A DNA stretch of 64,000 bases from Burkholderia sp. Ax-1724 (GCF_011752995.1 NZ_VWWL01000002.1:124001-188000), one strand, 5' to 3'; positions 46,168 to 56,232 are shown, counted from the stretch's first letter. The notes: generated from the sequence alone by a model not told the origin. Made by a program: numbers and translations.

Positions 46168-46199
46168 GCGGGGTCTTGCCCGTGAAGGCAAGACCCCGC
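46168..46199 (-). terminator. Perfect 13-bp hairpin after the amino-acid binding protein gene
   Basis: GCGGGGTCTTGCC (46168-46180) pairs exactly with GGCAAGACCCCGC (46187-46199) around the loop CGTGAA. It lies 46 bases past the stop of the gene ending at 46245. There is no T-run on either side, so it is a stabilising hairpin or a non-canonical terminator. Confidence 0.5.
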
Positions 46200-46244
46200 G
46201 ATGTTTTCGCGCCGTATCGACAGCGCGTGGTTGCTACGGCGAGA

Positions 46245-47027
46245 TTACTGGCCGTACACGTCGAAATCGAAATACTTCTTCGCGATCCGGTCGTACGTGC
46301 CATCGGCGCGAATATCGGCGATCGCCTTGTCGATTTTTTCCTTCAGGTCGGTATCTTCCTTACGCAAGCCAATTGCCGTTCCGCTGCCGAGCGTTTTCGC
46401 GTCGTAAAGCGGATTGCCGGCAAATGCAAAGTCCTTGCCGCGCGGCGTACGCAGGAAGCCGATTTCGGCTTGCACCGCGTTCTGCAACGACGCGTCGATG
46501 CGCCCGGCGAGCAAGTCCGAGTACACGAGGTCCTGGTCCTGATAAGGCACGATCACGGCACCGGCGGGTTCCCAATACGTCTTCGCATACGTCTCCTGGA
46601 TCGAGCCCTGTTCGACGCCGATGCGCTTGCCCTTCAGCGCTTCCGGCGTCGGCACGATCGATGAGTCCTTCTTCGCGACGAGACGCGTCGGAATGCGGAA
46701 CACCTTCGACGAGAACGCGATCTGCGCCTGACGCGCGGGCGTCATCGACATGGTCGACAGCACGCCGTCGAATTTACGCCCCTTCAACCCCGGGATCATG
46801 CCGTCGAACGAGTTTTCGACCCACACGCATTTCGCGTTCAGACGACGGCAGATTTCATTGCCGAGGTCGATATCGAAACCGACGAGCTTGCCATCGGCGG
46901 CCTTCGATTCGAACGGCGGATAGCTCGCGTCGACGCCGAATCGCATGGTCGACCAGTCCTTGGCGATCGCGCTGCCGGACGAGACGGCGAGCAACGCAAG
47001 CGTCAGGGCTGCAAGCGTGGTTTTCAT
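46245..47027 (-). CDS. Amino-acid ABC transporter binding protein (HisJ/ArgT-like)
   Basis: 260 residues from ATG 47027 (AAAAGGAG upstream), with a signal peptide (TTLAALTLALLAVSSGSAIA) and the basic-amino-acid binding pattern: MRFGVDASYPPFESKAADGKLVGFDIDLG (key part FGVDASYPPFE), TPARQAQIAFS, ALKGKRIGVEQGS, Asp in GTYDRIAKKYFDFDVYG. The ASYPPFE and R-x6-FS residues fit lysine/arginine/ornithine/histidine binding. No permease or ATPase gene is adjacent. Confidence 0.9.
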   Translation of the reverse strand: MKTTLAALTLALLAVSSGSAIAKDWSTMRFGVDASYPPFESKAADGKLVGFDIDLGNEICRRLNAKCVWVENSFDGMIPGLKGRKFDGVLSTMSMTPARQAQIAFSSKVFRIPTRLVAKKDSSIVPTPEALKGKRIGVEQGSIQETYAKTYWEPAGAVIVPYQDQDLVYSDLLAGRIDASLQNAVQAEIGFLRTPRGKDFAFAGNPLYDAKTLGSGTAIGLRKEDTDLKEKIDKAIADIRADGTYDRIAKKYFDFDVYGQ

Positions 47028-47205
47028 TTTGGCTCCTTTTACTCTTCTGAAGAAAGACGGATACGCGGCGCGCTTCACCGCGTTGGCGCACCCCGGCGCC
47101 CGGAACCCGACATTCGACCGTGATCTGCGTGGCCGCGCAAATTCATTTAGGGAATTAATTTATGCGTGGAGCGCATAGACCGTACAACAAGCCCACCCTC
47201 TCGAC

Positions 47206-48222
47206 TCAATGCGGACTACGCACTAACCACACGAAGAAGATGCCCCCGAACAAACCCGTCACCACACCGATAGGCAGATCGTCAGGCGAGATCAGCGTAC
47301 GCGCCGCCACGTCGGCCCAAACCAGCATGATCGCGCCCACGAGGGCCGACGTCGGCAAGAGCCGCGCGTGCCCTGCGCCGACCAGCCGGCGCGCCGCATG
47401 CGGCGCCACGAGGCCGACGAAGCCGATCGCGCCGCTCACCGCGACCATCCCCGCCGTGAGGAGCGAGCACACGACGAACAATTCCCGGCGCAGGCGGGTC
47501 ACGTTCACGCCGAGCGTAACGGCAACGACGTCGCCGCTCATCAGCGCATCGAGTTCGCGGCGGCGGCCGATCAGCAAAATCAGGCTGATGCCGACGAGCG
47601 CCGCCGGTACGTCAAGCAGGTTCCAGCGCGCAAGCCCGAGCCCGCCGAGCATCCAGAACAGTACCGACGAGGCAGCGCGTTGATCGCCGAGATAAAGCAG
47701 CAGATTCGCGAGGGCCATCAGCACGAACGAGATCGCGACGCCGGCGAGCAGCAAGCGCTGCGCATCGACTCGCCCGCCGCGCGCGCCGCATGCGATCACG
47801 AGCGCCGTTGCCGCGAGCGCGCCGGCGAAGGCGCAAACCGGCAGTGTCAGCACGCCCCACGCCGCCCCGATCCACAACGTCGCCGCCACCGCACCGACGC
47901 TCGCACCCGCGCTCACGCCGAGCAGATGCGGATCCGCAAGCCGGTTCGAGGTCGCGGCCTGCAAGACCGCCCCCGCGACCGCGAGCGCCGCGCCGACCAA
48001 TGCGCCGAGCAGCACACGCGGCACGCGGATCATCCAGACGATGGCGTCGTTCATGTCGGCCGGATGCGTGCGGCCAACAGCATGTGCGGCGATCGTGCGC
48101 ATGACGTCGCCCGCCGCGATGCGTGTTGAGCCGAGGCCGACCGCGAGCACGATCGACACCGCCAGCACGATCGCGAGCAACGCGAACGGCAGCACGCGCG
48201 CGCGTCGGCCTGTCGCGCTCAT
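47206..48222 (-). CDS. btuC: Vitamin B12 ABC transporter permease
   Basis: 338 residues with about ten membrane helices of the FecCD/BtuC family (GSTRIAAGDVMRTIAAH, RVPRVLLGALVGAALAVAGAVLQ, GFVGLVAPHAARRLVG, ISPDDLPIGVVTGLFGG). The start ATG 48222 overlaps the stop of the binding-protein gene (ATGA). The family also includes siderophore and haem carriers; B12 is assigned because the operon starts behind a cobalamin riboswitch. Last gene of the btuB-btuD-btuF-btuC unit. Confidence 0.85.
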   Translation of the reverse strand: MSATGRRARVLPFALLAIVLAVSIVLAVGLGSTRIAAGDVMRTIAAHAVGRTHPADMNDAIVWMIRVPRVLLGALVGAALAVAGAVLQAATSNRLADPHLLGVSAGASVGAVAATLWIGAAWGVLTLPVCAFAGALAATALVIACGARGGRVDAQRLLLAGVAISFVLMALANLLLYLGDQRAASSVLFWMLGGLGLARWNLLDVPAALVGISLILLIGRRRELDALMSGDVVAVTLGVNVTRLRRELFVVCSLLTAGMVAVSGAIGFVGLVAPHAARRLVGAGHARLLPTSALVGAIMLVWADVAARTLISPDDLPIGVVTGLFGGIFFVWLVRSPH

Positions 48223-49208
48223 CGTGAAACGCGCGGCGGGCGCGCAAAGGCTTCGGGATGCAAACCGCGCGCGATCGTCCCGATCGCTTCCGCGTTCCGC
48301 ACGCCGGGCGTGGCCGCGTCATAGGGCACCACGATAAAACGCCGCTCGCGAATCGCCGCGACGTTCGCGAGCGCGGGCGACGCAAGCAGGAACGCCTCTT
48401 TCTGGGCCGCCGTCACCGCGCCATAGTCGACGATCACGATCACTTGCGGATCGCGCGCCACCACGCTTTCCCAGCTCACCTGCGCCCAGCTCTGGGCCAC
48501 GTCGTCCATCACATTGCGTCCGCCTGCCGCGCGAATCAACGCGGTCGGCATCGCGAGCTTGCCGGCGGTAAAGGGCTTGTCCTCGCCGCTGTCGTAGACG
48601 AACACGCGCGGGCGATCATGCGTTCCGTTCAACGCGCGAGCGACATCGGCGATGCGTGTCTGCATGGACGCGATCACGCTTTGGGCCTGCGCATCGGCAT
48701 CGAAGATCGCGCCGAGATTGCGCAGATCGTTGTAGACGTCGTCGAGCGAGGCGGCGGGACGTGGCATCACATGCCCGCACGATTCGGAGAGTTCGTAGGT
48801 CGCAATGCCGAATGGCGCGAGCGTCGCGGGCGTAATCGGGCCGCCCACGCGCATGCCGTAATTCCAGCCCGCGACATAGAGGTCGGCCTGCGCGGCCACG
48901 AGCGTTTCGAGCGACGGATAACGTTGCGCGAGTTCGGGCAGGCCGTTCAGTTCTCCCGCAAACGCGGCATCGGCGCTCTTCCAGCCGCTGATGCCCGTAT
49001 AACCCGCCATATGCGATCGCACGCCGAGCGCGAGCAGCATCTCCGTGAGATTGACGTCGTTGCTCACCGCGCGCGTTGGCGCTCTGGTGAAGGTGACGTC
49101 GCGGTTGCAGCTATGCACGGTCACCGGATAGTGGCCCCCATGCGCCGCAGCACTCGCGCCCGCGAACAGCCATGCGCCAAGCACGGCGCGCAGTCGTGTC
49201 GTTTTCAT
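48219..49208 (-). CDS. btuF: Vitamin B12 periplasmic binding protein
   Basis: 329 residues with a signal peptide (LRAVLGAWLFAGASAAAHG) and a class III binding-protein fold with a long helix hinge: RAVSNDVNLTEMLLALGV, RYPSLETLVAAQADLYVAG, SWESVVARDPQVIVIVDYG and a C-terminal GTIARGLHPEAF. It overlaps the ATPase gene (49205) and the permease gene (48222) by 4 bases each. Cobalamin specificity comes from operon context. Confidence 0.82.
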   Translation of the reverse strand: MKTTRLRAVLGAWLFAGASAAAHGGHYPVTVHSCNRDVTFTRAPTRAVSNDVNLTEMLLALGVRSHMAGYTGISGWKSADAAFAGELNGLPELAQRYPSLETLVAAQADLYVAGWNYGMRVGGPITPATLAPFGIATYELSESCGHVMPRPAASLDDVYNDLRNLGAIFDADAQAQSVIASMQTRIADVARALNGTHDRPRVFVYDSGEDKPFTAGKLAMPTALIRAAGGRNVMDDVAQSWAQVSWESVVARDPQVIVIVDYGAVTAAQKEAFLLASPALANVAAIRERRFIVVPYDAATPGVRNAEAIGTIARGLHPEAFARPPRVSR

Positions 49209-50011
49209 CGTTGCGATCCCGTATGCGCCGCAATCAGGGTAATGCGCGGACAGTGATTGATGGGGTGGCGATCGACGAGTGCGTCAATGCCATAAACGCG
49301 CCTGAGCAGTGTCTCGGTGAGCACGGTTTCGGGGGTGCCGTACGCGACGATCTCGCCCGCATGGATGACGAACAGCCGGTCGCAGAACGCGGCGGCAAGA
49401 TTGAGGTCGTGAATCGTCGCGAGCGTCGCGATCCGCTGGCGCTTCACCAGCGCGAGCAGTTCAAGCTGATGGCGCGGATCGAGATGATTGGTCGGCTCGT
49501 CGAGCATCAGCACGGCCGGCTGCTGCACGAGCGCGCGCGCAAGCAGCGCGCGTTGGCGCTCGCCGCCCGAGAGCGTCGCGAACGGCCGCGCGCGCAGATC
49601 GGCAAGACCGACGTCGTCAAGCGCACGCGCTATCCGGGCGCGGTCGTCCGGCGTTTCGCCTTCGAGCGCGCGCTTGTGCGGCATGCGTCCCATCGCGACG
49701 ACCTCCTCCACGCTCAAGCCGAAGTCGTCGGGCGCATCCTGCAGCAGCACCGCGATGCGCTGCGCGCTCCAGCGTGCCGGGTGCGCCCAGACATCCTCGC
49801 CGTCGAACGTGACCGTGCCGCGCTGCGGCTTCGCGTAACGAAACGCACAGCGCAGCAGGCTCGTCTTGCCGCTGCCGTTCGGCCCGATCAGTCCGACGAA
49901 TTCGCCGGGCCTGACGTCGAGGACAATCGAGCGCAGCAGCGCATGCTCGCGCCTCGCGGCATCGCCGTCGCGCGGCGACCACTCGAGTCCGTCGATACTC
50001 AATGACGACAT
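49205..50011 (-). CDS. btuD: Vitamin B12 ABC transporter ATPase
   Basis: 268 residues from ATG 50011, with Walker A GPNGSGKTS at about 42-50, Q-loop LLQDAPDD, signature LSGGERQR, Walker B VLMLDEPTNHLD and switch His in TIHDLN. The FepC/BtuD layout matches the permease family encoded downstream. It starts 12 bases after the receptor stop. An upstream in-frame start at 50170 lies inside the receptor gene and is not supported. Confidence 0.88.
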   Translation of the reverse strand: MSSLSIDGLEWSPRDGDAARREHALLRSIVLDVRPGEFVGLIGPNGSGKTSLLRCAFRYAKPQRGTVTFDGEDVWAHPARWSAQRIAVLLQDAPDDFGLSVEEVVAMGRMPHKRALEGETPDDRARIARALDDVGLADLRARPFATLSGGERQRALLARALVQQPAVLMLDEPTNHLDPRHQLELLALVKRQRIATLATIHDLNLAAAFCDRLFVIHAGEIVAYGTPETVLTETLLRRVYGIDALVDRHPINHCPRITLIAAHTGSQR

Positions 50012-50022
50012 GGTTCGCGACT

Positions 50023-52221
50023 CTAGAAGTTCAGCGTCGCCGTGACCCAGCCCGAACGCGGCGCGCCGAGCAGCCACTCGCCACCGTCGTTCTGCGTCGT
50101 GACCACATACGTGCGGTTCGTGAGATTGCGCAGATAGAGCGCCAGCGTGAGGTTGCGCGTGGCGCGCCACGACGCCGAGGCGTCGAACAGCGTGTAGCTA
50201 GGAATCGGCGCGGTATTCGCGTTGTCGCCATAACGGCGGCCCACGTAGTGCAGGCCCGCGCCGGCGCGCCAGCCCGGCGCGAACGCCCAGTCGAGCCACA
50301 GGTTCGCGGTCTGCTCGGGAATGTTGTACGGCACGTTGCCCGAGCGCGAGAGGCTCTGGCCATTCACGTCCTCGTTGAAGTCGTCGTAACGCGCGCGCAG
50401 CAGCGAGGCGTTTGCGTTGACCGACACCCCGCCGCCCAGTTGCAGCGCGCCGGTCCACTCGACGCCGCGCGACGACTGCTTGCCGACCTGCTGCGTGAGA
50501 TCGGGATTCGACGGATCGGTGCTGAGCAGGTCGTGCTTGACGATCTGGTAGAACGCGAGCGTCCACCACGCGCGTCCGTCCAGTAACTGCTGCTTGACGC
50601 CGGCTTCCCACTGCGTGCCGCTTGCGAGCGAAAACTGACTGCTCGACTTCGAGAGCGTGACGAGCGAGCCCACGCCGTCGGCGCCCGTCGTGTACTGCGC
50701 ATAGACCGAGAAATCGGGTGTCAGCGAGAACACCAGCCCCGTGCGCCAGCCGGTATGCGCAAAGGTCCGGTCAAACGACGAGGCCGGTCCGTTGACCGTC
50801 GCGAAGGTATCGCGGTGGTAGTCGAGATGGTCGTAGCGCAGACCGGAGACCCACGCGAGCCGATCCGTCAGTTCGAGCCGGTTTTCCGCGAAAACGGACG
50901 CCTGGTGCGTCGTGGTCTGGAACTGCGGCACGGTCGGGTCGGGGCTGGCGAACACGCCCGGATCGAAGCCGAATGCCGGCACGATCGAGGCGCCGTCATA
51001 CGGCGAGTTGCTCGTATCGAGGAACGAAATCACATTGAAGTCCGCACCGACGACGAGCCGGTTCTGACGTCCGAGCAGCCGGCCATCGAAGGTCGCGTCG
51101 AGCGAATCGCCAACCTGCTGTTCGCGGTGCAGGATTTCGATGTAGTCGGAGCGCAGCACGTTGCCGTCGCCGAGCAGCTCGTAGCTTTCGCTGTCGTGCC
51201 AGTGGCGGTTGGTCAGCAGATAGTAAAACTGATTGCGCAGCGTGATGCCGGGCGCGGCATTCCATCGGGCGGAGAGGCGCGTCCACTGGTCGTAGTACGA
51301 GATCGACGCGTTGCCGACGTTGTAGTTCTGGCGTGCCAGTGCGGGATCGAGTGCGCCGTCCATAACGGGCACGCCGAAGTAGCGCGCGGGAAGCTGGCGG
51401 CCGTAGTCGTAATCGAGCGTGAACGACAGGCGCGGATTCACGTCGAGACGCAACGCGCCGCCGAGCGCCGTCGTGTGCGAATCGCCGCGCGGCAGCCAGC
51501 CGTTGTCGCGGTCGTCGGCGATATAGAAGCGGTACGAGAGCATCGGACCCAGCGCGCCCGTGGTGTCGAGCGCGACGCGCTTCTTGCCGTAAGTGCCGGC
51601 GCCGAGCTCGATTGTCGTCGCGTAGTCGCGCTGCGGCGCCTTCGGCACGATATTGATGACACCGCCGATACCGCCTTCTCCGTAAAGCACCGAGGCCGGT
51701 CCGCGCAACACTTCGATGCGTTCGGCCGACCACGTATCAAAGGGAAACGACACGGTGCCCGCGCCCGCGTACATGCGCACGCCGTCGTAGAGCGTCGTGA
51801 CCGATTCGGGACCGCTGAAGCCGCGCACGGACAGCGACGTGCCGCCGTTGCCCGGTGCCGCGTCGGTCGCGAAACCGGCGGCCCGCGTGACGGCTTGCGT
51901 CACGTTGTTGTCGCCGCGCTCGGTCAGTTGCGTGCTGCCGATCGCTTCAACGCTTGCAGCCGTATCGAGACTCGAGAGGCCCAGGCGGCTGCCCGTCGTG
52001 AGCGGCGTCGTGAGGTCCGGAACGTTCGAGTTTGCGTTGTTCCCGGCGGTGCCGGTGACACGCACGGCGGGCAAGGTGGCCGTCTGCGGAGATGAATCGG
52101 TGGCGGGCGAGGTGCTGCTGGTATCGGCGAAAACCGGCGTCGTGTTGACGAGCCAGGTGCAGGCGATAGCGCTACGCAGGGCGAAGCGCCGCGCGCGGAA
52201 AAGCGGTGCGGATGCGTCCAT
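50023..52221 (-). CDS. btuB: TonB-dependent outer-membrane receptor for cobalamin
   Basis: About 732 residues from ATG 52221: signal peptide (LRSAIACTWLVNTTPVFA), TonB-box region (LPAVRVTG), plug domain (LSVRGFSGPESVTTLYDGVRM, RIEVLRGPASVLYGEGGIGGVINI shown by its key part LRGPASVLYGEG) and a barrel ending WVTATLNF with terminal Phe. The closest siderophore receptors share the plug, but the cobalamin riboswitch upstream and the BtuCDF genes downstream make B12 or another corrinoid the likely ligand. The ribosome site before 52221 is weak, so translation may depend on the leader. Confidence 0.85.
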   Translation of the reverse strand: MDASAPLFRARRFALRSAIACTWLVNTTPVFADTSSTSPATDSSPQTATLPAVRVTGTAGNNANSNVPDLTTPLTTGSRLGLSSLDTAASVEAIGSTQLTERGDNNVTQAVTRAAGFATDAAPGNGGTSLSVRGFSGPESVTTLYDGVRMYAGAGTVSFPFDTWSAERIEVLRGPASVLYGEGGIGGVINIVPKAPQRDYATTIELGAGTYGKKRVALDTTGALGPMLSYRFYIADDRDNGWLPRGDSHTTALGGALRLDVNPRLSFTLDYDYGRQLPARYFGVPVMDGALDPALARQNYNVGNASISYYDQWTRLSARWNAAPGITLRNQFYYLLTNRHWHDSESYELLGDGNVLRSDYIEILHREQQVGDSLDATFDGRLLGRQNRLVVGADFNVISFLDTSNSPYDGASIVPAFGFDPGVFASPDPTVPQFQTTTHQASVFAENRLELTDRLAWVSGLRYDHLDYHRDTFATVNGPASSFDRTFAHTGWRTGLVFSLTPDFSVYAQYTTGADGVGSLVTLSKSSSQFSLASGTQWEAGVKQQLLDGRAWWTLAFYQIVKHDLLSTDPSNPDLTQQVGKQSSRGVEWTGALQLGGGVSVNANASLLRARYDDFNEDVNGQSLSRSGNVPYNIPEQTANLWLDWAFAPGWRAGAGLHYVGRRYGDNANTAPIPSYTLFDASASWRATRNLTLALYLRNLTNRTYVVTTQNDGGEWLLGAPRSGWVTATLNF

Positions 52222-52271
52222 TTTTTTGTGATTCGTTATTGTGATGTGGCGCGCTCGCGACGGGCGCGCGT

Positions 52272-52296
52272 GCGCCCGCATCGATGCGATGCGGGC
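52272..52296 (-). other. Perfect 11-bp hairpin in the btuB leader
   Basis: CGCCCGCATCG (52272-52282) and CGATGCGGGCG (52286-52296) form a perfect stem with a 3-base loop, 51 bases before the btuB start and after the riboswitch. There is no U-run. It may act in attenuation or message stability. Confidence 0.45.
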
Positions 52297-52327
52297 GGCA
52301 AACCCGGAGAGCGGAAAACGTCGGCGG

Positions 52328-52441
52328 CTAGCGGATCGACGTGCGTTCAGACGTGGTGATCGACGTTGCCCGACACGCGCGGGAATGGCCGAACGATGAA
52401 TGGCGGGCACCTGTGCGCCGCACGCTGACCAGTGCAGTCAT
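52328..52441 (-). CDS. Short leader frame behind the riboswitch
   Basis: ATG 52441 stands behind AGGAGAAATCAGC, the best ribosome site between the riboswitch and btuB, and opens a 37-codon frame (MTALVSVRRTGARHSS and on) ending at TAG 52328. No similarity is seen. B12 riboswitches of this type often mask a ribosome site, so this frame, not btuB itself, may be the point of control, with btuB following by coupling. Confidence 0.35.
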   Translation of the reverse strand: MTALVSVRRTGARHSSFGHSRACRATSITTSERTSIR

Positions 52442-52454
52442 GCTGATTTCTCCT

Positions 52455-52615
52455 GGGGTTTCGCGCCCCGCAAGTACGGTTGGAATGAGCCGATGACCAG
52501 GTCTGACTTTCGGCGCGAAGGCCGATCACAGTGGCGCGACCGCGCTGGATTTGCACCAGCTTCCGGACATGGCGGGTGGATTGTACCGGGTTGTGGTCGA
52601 CGCCGTGCCGTAATA
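52455..52615 (-). promoter_or_regulatory. Cobalamin riboswitch
   Basis: On the minus strand the conserved blocks appear in the right order: GGTGCAAATCC (52557-52547), then GCCACTGTGA (52535-52526), then the B12-box-like AAGTCAGACCTGG (52509-52497), with GGAAGC before the first. Such elements bind adenosyl- or related cobalamins and shut off expression when B12 is plentiful. It lies between the COG0523 gene and btuB and is oriented toward btuB. The outer boundaries are approximate. Confidence 0.9.
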
Positions 52616-52632
52616 GATTTTCGCTTCGCAGG

Positions 52633-53844
52633 TCAAACTGTCTCCGGCACGCGAACGCCCCACTCCGGAAACGGGTCCGCATACCCGATCCATGCTTGAG
52701 GTCCATCGGCCATCTCCGCGTCCGTGAGCAGACAGGCGTCAAGCCGTTGGCGCATGCCGGGTTCGTCGATATCGATACCGATCAGTACCAGTTCCTGTCT
52801 CGCATCGCCGACCTCGGGCGTCCAGTTCGCATTGATGAAGGCAAGCGATTCGGCGTCCGTCGGCCAGTCCGCTTTCGGTACGGCGGCCCACCAGCGTCCC
52901 GCTAAACCATGGCGGCAAACCGCGCCCGCCTGCGACCAGGAACCGGCATGAGAGGGACGGCTTGCAAGCCAGAAGAATCCCTTGGAGCGGACCACGCCCG
53001 GCCATTCGCTGTTGATCAGATTCCAGAACCGCTCCGGATTCATCGGCCTGCGCGCGCGCCATACGAAGCTGCGGATTCCATACTCTTCGGTTTCCGGCGT
53101 ATGTTCGCCGCGCAGTTCCTTCAGCCAGCCAGGTGCTCTGGCGGCTTCCTCGAAGTCGAACAGCTGGGTATCCAGTACCCGATCGAGCGCGACACGACCG
53201 AACGTCGACATTTCGATTTTCGCCCGCGGGTTGAGGCTGCGCAAAATCGCCGTGAGCCGTTCAAGGTCCGCCACTTTGACCAGATCCACCTTGTTCAGCA
53301 CGATCACGTCGCAAAACTCGACCTGTTCGATCAGCAGATCGACAACGGTCCTGTTGTCCTCCGCGCCCAAAGATTCTCCGCGCGATTCGAGGCTATCCCG
53401 GGAACTGTAGTCACGCAGAAAATTGCATGCGTCGACGACGGTCACCATCGTGTCGAGCCGCGCGACATCGGCCAGGCTTTTGCCGTCTTCGTCGGCAAAC
53501 GTAAAGGTTTCCGCAACCGGCAACGGCTCGGAAATGCCGGTCGATTCGATCACGAGCTGATCGAAGCGGCCTTCCCTCGCGAGACGGCTCACCTCCAGCA
53601 ACAGATCTTCACGCAGGGTGCAGCAGATACATCCGTTGCTCATCTCCACAAGCTTCTCATCGGTTCGCGAAAGCTCGGCACCACCGTCGCGGACAAGCGC
53701 CGCATCGATGTTCACCTCGCTCATATCGTTGACGATGACAGCAACTCTGCGGCCTTCGCGGTTGTTCAGGATGTGGTTGAGCAGCGTTGTCTTGCCTGCG
53801 CCCAGAAAGCCGGAGAGAACGGTCACGGGCAATCGGTGGTCCAT
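52633..53844 (-). CDS. COG0523 (CobW/ZigA-like) GTPase metallochaperone
   Basis: 403 residues from ATG 53844 (GAGGAG 8 bases before). It has Walker [11 protein letters not shown] at 10-19, the metal-binding GCICCTL (CxCC) near 74-80, Walker B-like [13 protein letters not shown], the base motif NKVDL and a CobW C-terminal domain ([17 protein letters not shown]). The family moves zinc, cobalt or nitrile-hydratase metals. Lying 89 bp after a ZnuD-like receptor with Zur-type boxes upstream, it is probably a zinc chaperone used under zinc shortage, not a cobalamin biosynthesis protein. Confidence 0.9.
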   Translation of the reverse strand: MDHRLPVTVLSGFLGAGKTTLLNHILNNREGRRVAVIVNDMSEVNIDAALVRDGGAELSRTDEKLVEMSNGCICCTLREDLLLEVSRLAREGRFDQLVIESTGISEPLPVAETFTFADEDGKSLADVARLDTMVTVVDACNFLRDYSSRDSLESRGESLGAEDNRTVVDLLIEQVEFCDVIVLNKVDLVKVADLERLTAILRSLNPRAKIEMSTFGRVALDRVLDTQLFDFEEAARAPGWLKELRGEHTPETEEYGIRSFVWRARRPMNPERFWNLINSEWPGVVRSKGFFWLASRPSHAGSWSQAGAVCRHGLAGRWWAAVPKADWPTDAESLAFINANWTPEVGDARQELVLIGIDIDEPGMRQRLDACLLTDAEMADGPQAWIGYADPFPEWGVRVPETV

Positions 53845-53933
53845 AGAGATGCTCCTCGTGTGTAATAGCGTCGGCCTTGCCGGTGCAAACGGCTTGCGCT
53901 GGACGTGTCGCCGGCGCAAGCCCGGGTCATGCG

Positions 53934-56024
53934 TTAGAACGTGCTGCGCAAACCGACCATGACGCTGCGCGCGCCTTGTGGAGCGATGTCGCGGACAACC
54001 GAACTCGCGTAGCGGATTTCCTGATTCGTCAGGTTGTCGCCACGAACATAGGCCAGCCAGTTCGTGGTGCCGACATGAAACTTGTACGTCAGGATCAGAT
54101 CCAGCTTCGTGTAGCTCGTCGTCGGCAGATCATTTTCGGGTACGCGGTGTTGACCCCATGCGTGCTGTACTTCCGCGCGCGCGCCAAAGGGGCCGTACCC
54201 GTAGTCCACCGAAAAGGTGGCACGCAGCGGCGAAATGCGCGGCAACGGCTCGTCGTTGTCCATGTTTCGCGCATGCGTATAGTCGCCAACCAGTTCCACA
54301 TCCACCTGATGCGCGCCTTTCTCGAACACGCGCCATTTGCCGTCGAGTTCAATGCCGTAAAATTCCGCGCGCACGCCCTTGTAGACGGCTTCGTTCAGTG
54401 CGTCGTCGGTTCCCGGCGGAACCACATTGTCATCGTCGTCAACAAGCCGTCCGGTGTTGAATTCGGTCAGGTAATTCTTGAATCGACTGTAGAAAACGCC
54501 GACGCTTCCCTTGTTCGGCCCGCTGGCAAAACGCAGCGAAAGATCCGTCGATACCGCTTTTTCTTTCTGCGCTTCGGGGTCGCCAATCAGGTATTGCCCC
54601 GTCGCGTCATGAGGCCCGTTCGCATACAGCTCGTAAAGCGCGGGAGCACGTTCGGTGTACGCAACATCGCCCGCGACCGACCAGATCGGCGAGAGCTTGT
54701 ATAGCGCACCCAGTGATGCACTGACGGCATTGAAATTGCGTCCTGTCGCGCTCTCGAATTTTTCGTTGCCGGCCGCCGTCGGGTCCTGCTTCACATACTC
54801 GTAGCGGGCGCCGGCGCTGAGTTTCAGCGCATTGGTAACGTTCCATTCTTCGAGGCCGAACAGCGCGACGTTCGTTGTCTGGGTCGTGGGCACGAGCGCT
54901 TCATCGCCAAGCGCAGAAAAGGTGTTCTGGCTTATCTGCACGCCGACTACGCCTTCGAGCGGGCCTATTTTGTGGTGACGCGCCTCGATTCGAGCCTCAT
55001 AGCCGTGGTTCCGGAAGGTGGTTCCCGTTTCGCCGTTATCGATTTCCTTGTGTTCGTAATCCGTGTAACCGAAGTCGAACTTCAACTGCGAGAAGGGACC
55101 TTGCAGATTACGGACCTCGGATGCGAATGCCACATGATCCTGATGCATGCGAAGCCGGACGTCGTCCTCGGCCACCGAACCGTAGTTGGCTTCATAGCCG
55201 TTGTATGACAGACCCGCGTAACCGTCCGCCCACGTGTAAGCGCCGCCCACCGCGCCGCCGGACCATCGTCCATCGCTATTCGGAATGGTGCCGTAGGCCT
55301 GTTCGGCATCGGGTCCATCGAGCACACGTTGCTGTGCCGAATGGGCATAGCCGGGAATGCGCTCGTTGCTGGTTTGCCGATCGAATGCATCGACGTGGAA
55401 AGCGAATTGACCATTGCCCCCTTCGACCTGTGCCGCGCCGGCGCGAGCACGGTTGGCTCCGCCATAGCTTGCGTCCACCTCGCCGTTGACACCCTTGACC
55501 GGCTCGCGCGGAATCCGGTTGTCGATCGTGTTCACGACACCGCCAATCGCATTGCCGCCATAAAGCAACGCCGCCGGTCCGCGCACGATTTCCACCCGCT
55601 CGATAGTCATGGGTTCCTGGGGCACCGCGTGGTCATATGACAGCGACGATGCGTCCCACGCGGCCACGCCGTTCTGCAGAATCCGGATCCGGTCCCCGTC
55701 CATCCCCCGGATGATCGGCCTCCCGACCATCGGGCCATATGTCGTGGTCGACACACCGGGCAGGCCGTTGAGGGTTTCACCGAGCGAGTTCGACTGACGA
55801 AGGGTCAGCGCGTCGCCGTACAACGCCGTAGCCGGGGCAATCAGGTCTGTGTCGCCCAGCGGATTGGCCGTCACGAATACGGGCGCGAGAGAGCCGCCCG
55901 GGATTGCACCGGCTGATGCGTCCCGTGAAACGTTGCTCGACTGGGCATGTGCAAAGGCGGCACACAAAGCGAGGGTAAGCGGAGAAAAGCGGACGAGGCG
56001 TGTCGTCGGGAGGTGGTTTTGCAC
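53934..56024 (-). CDS. TonB-dependent receptor, ZnuD-like zinc transporter
   Basis: About 696 residues. The GTG at 56024 gives a clean signal peptide ([19 protein letters not shown]); an ATG at 56060 in the same frame lies only 6 bases from a Zur-like box and is less likely. Plug domain: [19 protein letters not shown] and [21 protein letters not shown] (key part [13 protein letters not shown]). Barrel ends [10 protein letters not shown] His- and Asp-rich segment (YEHKEID, ARHHKIG, VDDDDN) fits metal binding. It moves zinc, free or bound, across the outer membrane when zinc is scarce. Confidence 0.82.
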   Translation of the reverse strand: MQNHLPTTRLVRFSPLTLALCAAFAHAQSSNVSRDASAGAIPGGSLAPVFVTANPLGDTDLIAPATALYGDALTLRQSNSLGETLNGLPGVSTTTYGPMVGRPIIRGMDGDRIRILQNGVAAWDASSLSYDHAVPQEPMTIERVEIVRGPAALLYGGNAIGGVVNTIDNRIPREPVKGVNGEVDASYGGANRARAGAAQVEGGNGQFAFHVDAFDRQTSNERIPGYAHSAQQRVLDGPDAEQAYGTIPNSDGRWSGGAVGGAYTWADGYAGLSYNGYEANYGSVAEDDVRLRMHQDHVAFASEVRNLQGPFSQLKFDFGYTDYEHKEIDNGETGTTFRNHGYEARIEARHHKIGPLEGVVGVQISQNTFSALGDEALVPTTQTTNVALFGLEEWNVTNALKLSAGARYEYVKQDPTAAGNEKFESATGRNFNAVSASLGALYKLSPIWSVAGDVAYTERAPALYELYANGPHDATGQYLIGDPEAQKEKAVSTDLSLRFASGPNKGSVGVFYSRFKNYLTEFNTGRLVDDDDNVVPPGTDDALNEAVYKGVRAEFYGIELDGKWRVFEKGAHQVDVELVGDYTHARNMDNDEPLPRISPLRATFSVDYGYGPFGARAEVQHAWGQHRVPENDLPTTSYTKLDLILTYKFHVGTTNWLAYVRGDNLTNQEIRYASSVVRDIAPQGARSVMVGLRSTF

Positions 56025-56066
56025 GGTTTTTATGGAGTGTGGTCGAAAGCTACCAGGCATCGATAC

Positions 56067-56089
56067 GAAACGTTATAACATAACATTAC
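56067..56089. promoter_or_regulatory. Zur-like box 1
   Basis: GAAACGTTATAACATAACATTAC matches the enterobacterial Zur consensus (GAAATGTTATA-N-TATAACATTTC) at about 19 of 22 positions (core GTTAT-AAC-ATAAC). It lies immediately upstream of the ZnuD-like receptor gene. Confidence 0.7.
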
Positions 56090-56169
56090 ATGTCGATACC
56101 TGGCCCCCTATCCAAAAGACATCGAATCATGGTCCCTCACAGGACGACTTCGATTCCTTTTGAATTTGT

Positions 56170-56192
56170 GCAATGATATAACGTATCATTAC
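56170..56192. promoter_or_regulatory. Zur-like box 2
   Basis: AATGATA (56172-56178) and TATCATT (56184-56190) form a perfect 7-bp dyad around TAACG, resembling the Zur consensus. It is 103 bp from box 1 and lies just before the Fur-family gene, suggesting autoregulation. Confidence 0.6.
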
Positions 56193-56232
56193 ATCGGTAA
56201 AGTTTGAGGAGGCAACGTGGTTAGATTCGCAA

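Noticed and set aside
47206..52221. Siderophore or haem uptake as the role of the FecCD/TonB operon
   Set aside because: The protein families allow it, but the conserved blocks of a cobalamin riboswitch upstream make B12 far more likely. No Fur box or siderophore gene was seen.
52633..53844. Calling the COG0523 gene cobW and placing it in cobalamin synthesis because of the adjacent B12 riboswitch
   Set aside because: The riboswitch lies after this gene and points away to btuB; the gene follows a ZnuD-like receptor with Zur-type boxes.
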